Source of the DNA: Tepidiphilus sp. J10
GTDB lineage: Bacteria > Pseudomonadota > Gammaproteobacteria > Burkholderiales > Thiobacillaceae
Assembly: GCA_945897865.1 (NCBI GenBank)
Contig: CAMDHJ010000024.1
Coordinates: 1-32,285, forward strand
Reading direction: 5' to 3'
DNA length: 32,285 bases
Of this stretch, positions 32,153-32,285 are shown one piece after another. The stretch's first letter is position 1; each line of letters opens with the position of its first letter. The notes beneath the pieces are model-generated. The model worked only from the letters and a program-made list of their open reading frames with translations, did no database searches and was not told the DNA's origin. A program made the position numbers and the translations under genes.

Positions 32153-32285
32153 TGTAATTTGATACAGCATGCCGATTGAAAACTGATACACCGAACGAGG
32201 ACGATCAGGGCTTTTTCGGAGCCTTGATGATCAGTGACGAGGTGTATGTGGAAATCAAAGTTTTGAGAAAGCAGGGACTGAGCCT
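32153..32285 (+). mobile_element. Left end of an IS21-family insertion sequence (continues past window)
   Basis: The end begins TGTAATTTGATACAGC and contains repeated GATACA units (TTTGATACAGC, AACTGATACACC), as usual for IS21-type multiple end repeats. The first gene of the element follows. The right end lies outside the window. Confidence 0.7.
32227..32285 (+). CDS. istA: IstA transposase, 5' end only
   Basis: MISDEVYVEIKVLRKQGLS, the typical start of IS21-family IstA (pattern M...EVYMEI..L..QGLS), runs off the window after 19 codons. GGAG lies 5 nt before the ATG. An istB helper gene would be expected downstream, outside the window. Confidence 0.75.
   Translation, partial: MISDEVYVEIKVLRKQGLS

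Noticed and set aside
1-32285. Search for CRISPR arrays
   Set aside because: No set of regularly spaced identical repeats with unique spacers; the repeats present are scattered hairpins, direct pairs or tandem heptamers.

Overview
This window looks like chromosomal DNA of a Gram-negative proteobacterium, most likely a betaproteobacterium. The basis is the mix of UbiD, PsiE, the ChrB/ChrA set, an AhpC/AhpF pair, an outer-membrane porin with a HemP/imelysin cluster, and dispersed repeats of the GTAGGAGCG..., GTAGGTGCGAATTCATTCGCAC and ATTCCGGC-TTTCG-CCGGAAT types. The genus cannot be fixed from sequence alone. No rRNA, tRNA or CRISPR was seen.

Layout. 1-411 is a composite repeat. 412-3032 (minus) is a coupled pair: a cNMP/CBS/DUF294 nucleotidyltransferase protein and a DEDD exonuclease. 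3213-6930 (plus) carries a small lipoprotein, ubiD, a double cNMP-binding/rhodanese fusion and an ankyrin protein, closed by a terminator. 7063-10024 (minus) is a chromate operon, chrB-chrA-tandem rhodanese. 10129-11400 (minus) is psiE with a P-loop ATPase.

The main functional unit is 11551-19901: a Fur-box-like promoter, then an OprB-like porin, a 67-aa Cys/His-rich protein, a DUF2325 coiled-coil protein, HemP, imelysin, a di-heme DUF1111 oxidoreductase, a second imelysin and a Tat-type DUF1513 protein. Several of these genes overlap or are tightly spaced. I infer an iron-starvation-induced envelope iron/haem acquisition system. Repeats, including a perfect 22-bp TIR MITE-like element, have invaded it and rewritten the N-terminus of the second imelysin. 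20050-22932 has a broken response regulator and the ahpC-ahpF peroxidase pair. 23162-25999 has a TPR-like protein and a ChaN-like haem-binding protein.

From about 26 kb the window becomes a decayed accessory region. It holds a HipA-type kinase lacking its N-terminus, two gene starts that both end at copies of one 35-bp direct repeat flanking an AAA/DUF4143 ATPase, and then a small orphan integron cassette array (three attC-like sites, two intact cassette genes, one truncated, no integrase seen). After that come a zinc-ribbon transposon-type gene remnant, a parDE toxin-antitoxin pair, a third copy of the long repeat, a probable group II intron 5' fragment, and the left end of an IS21-family element running off the window. 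The attC array, the repeat-truncated genes and the iron cluster with its poorly described DUF2325/67-aa proteins are the parts most worth a second look.
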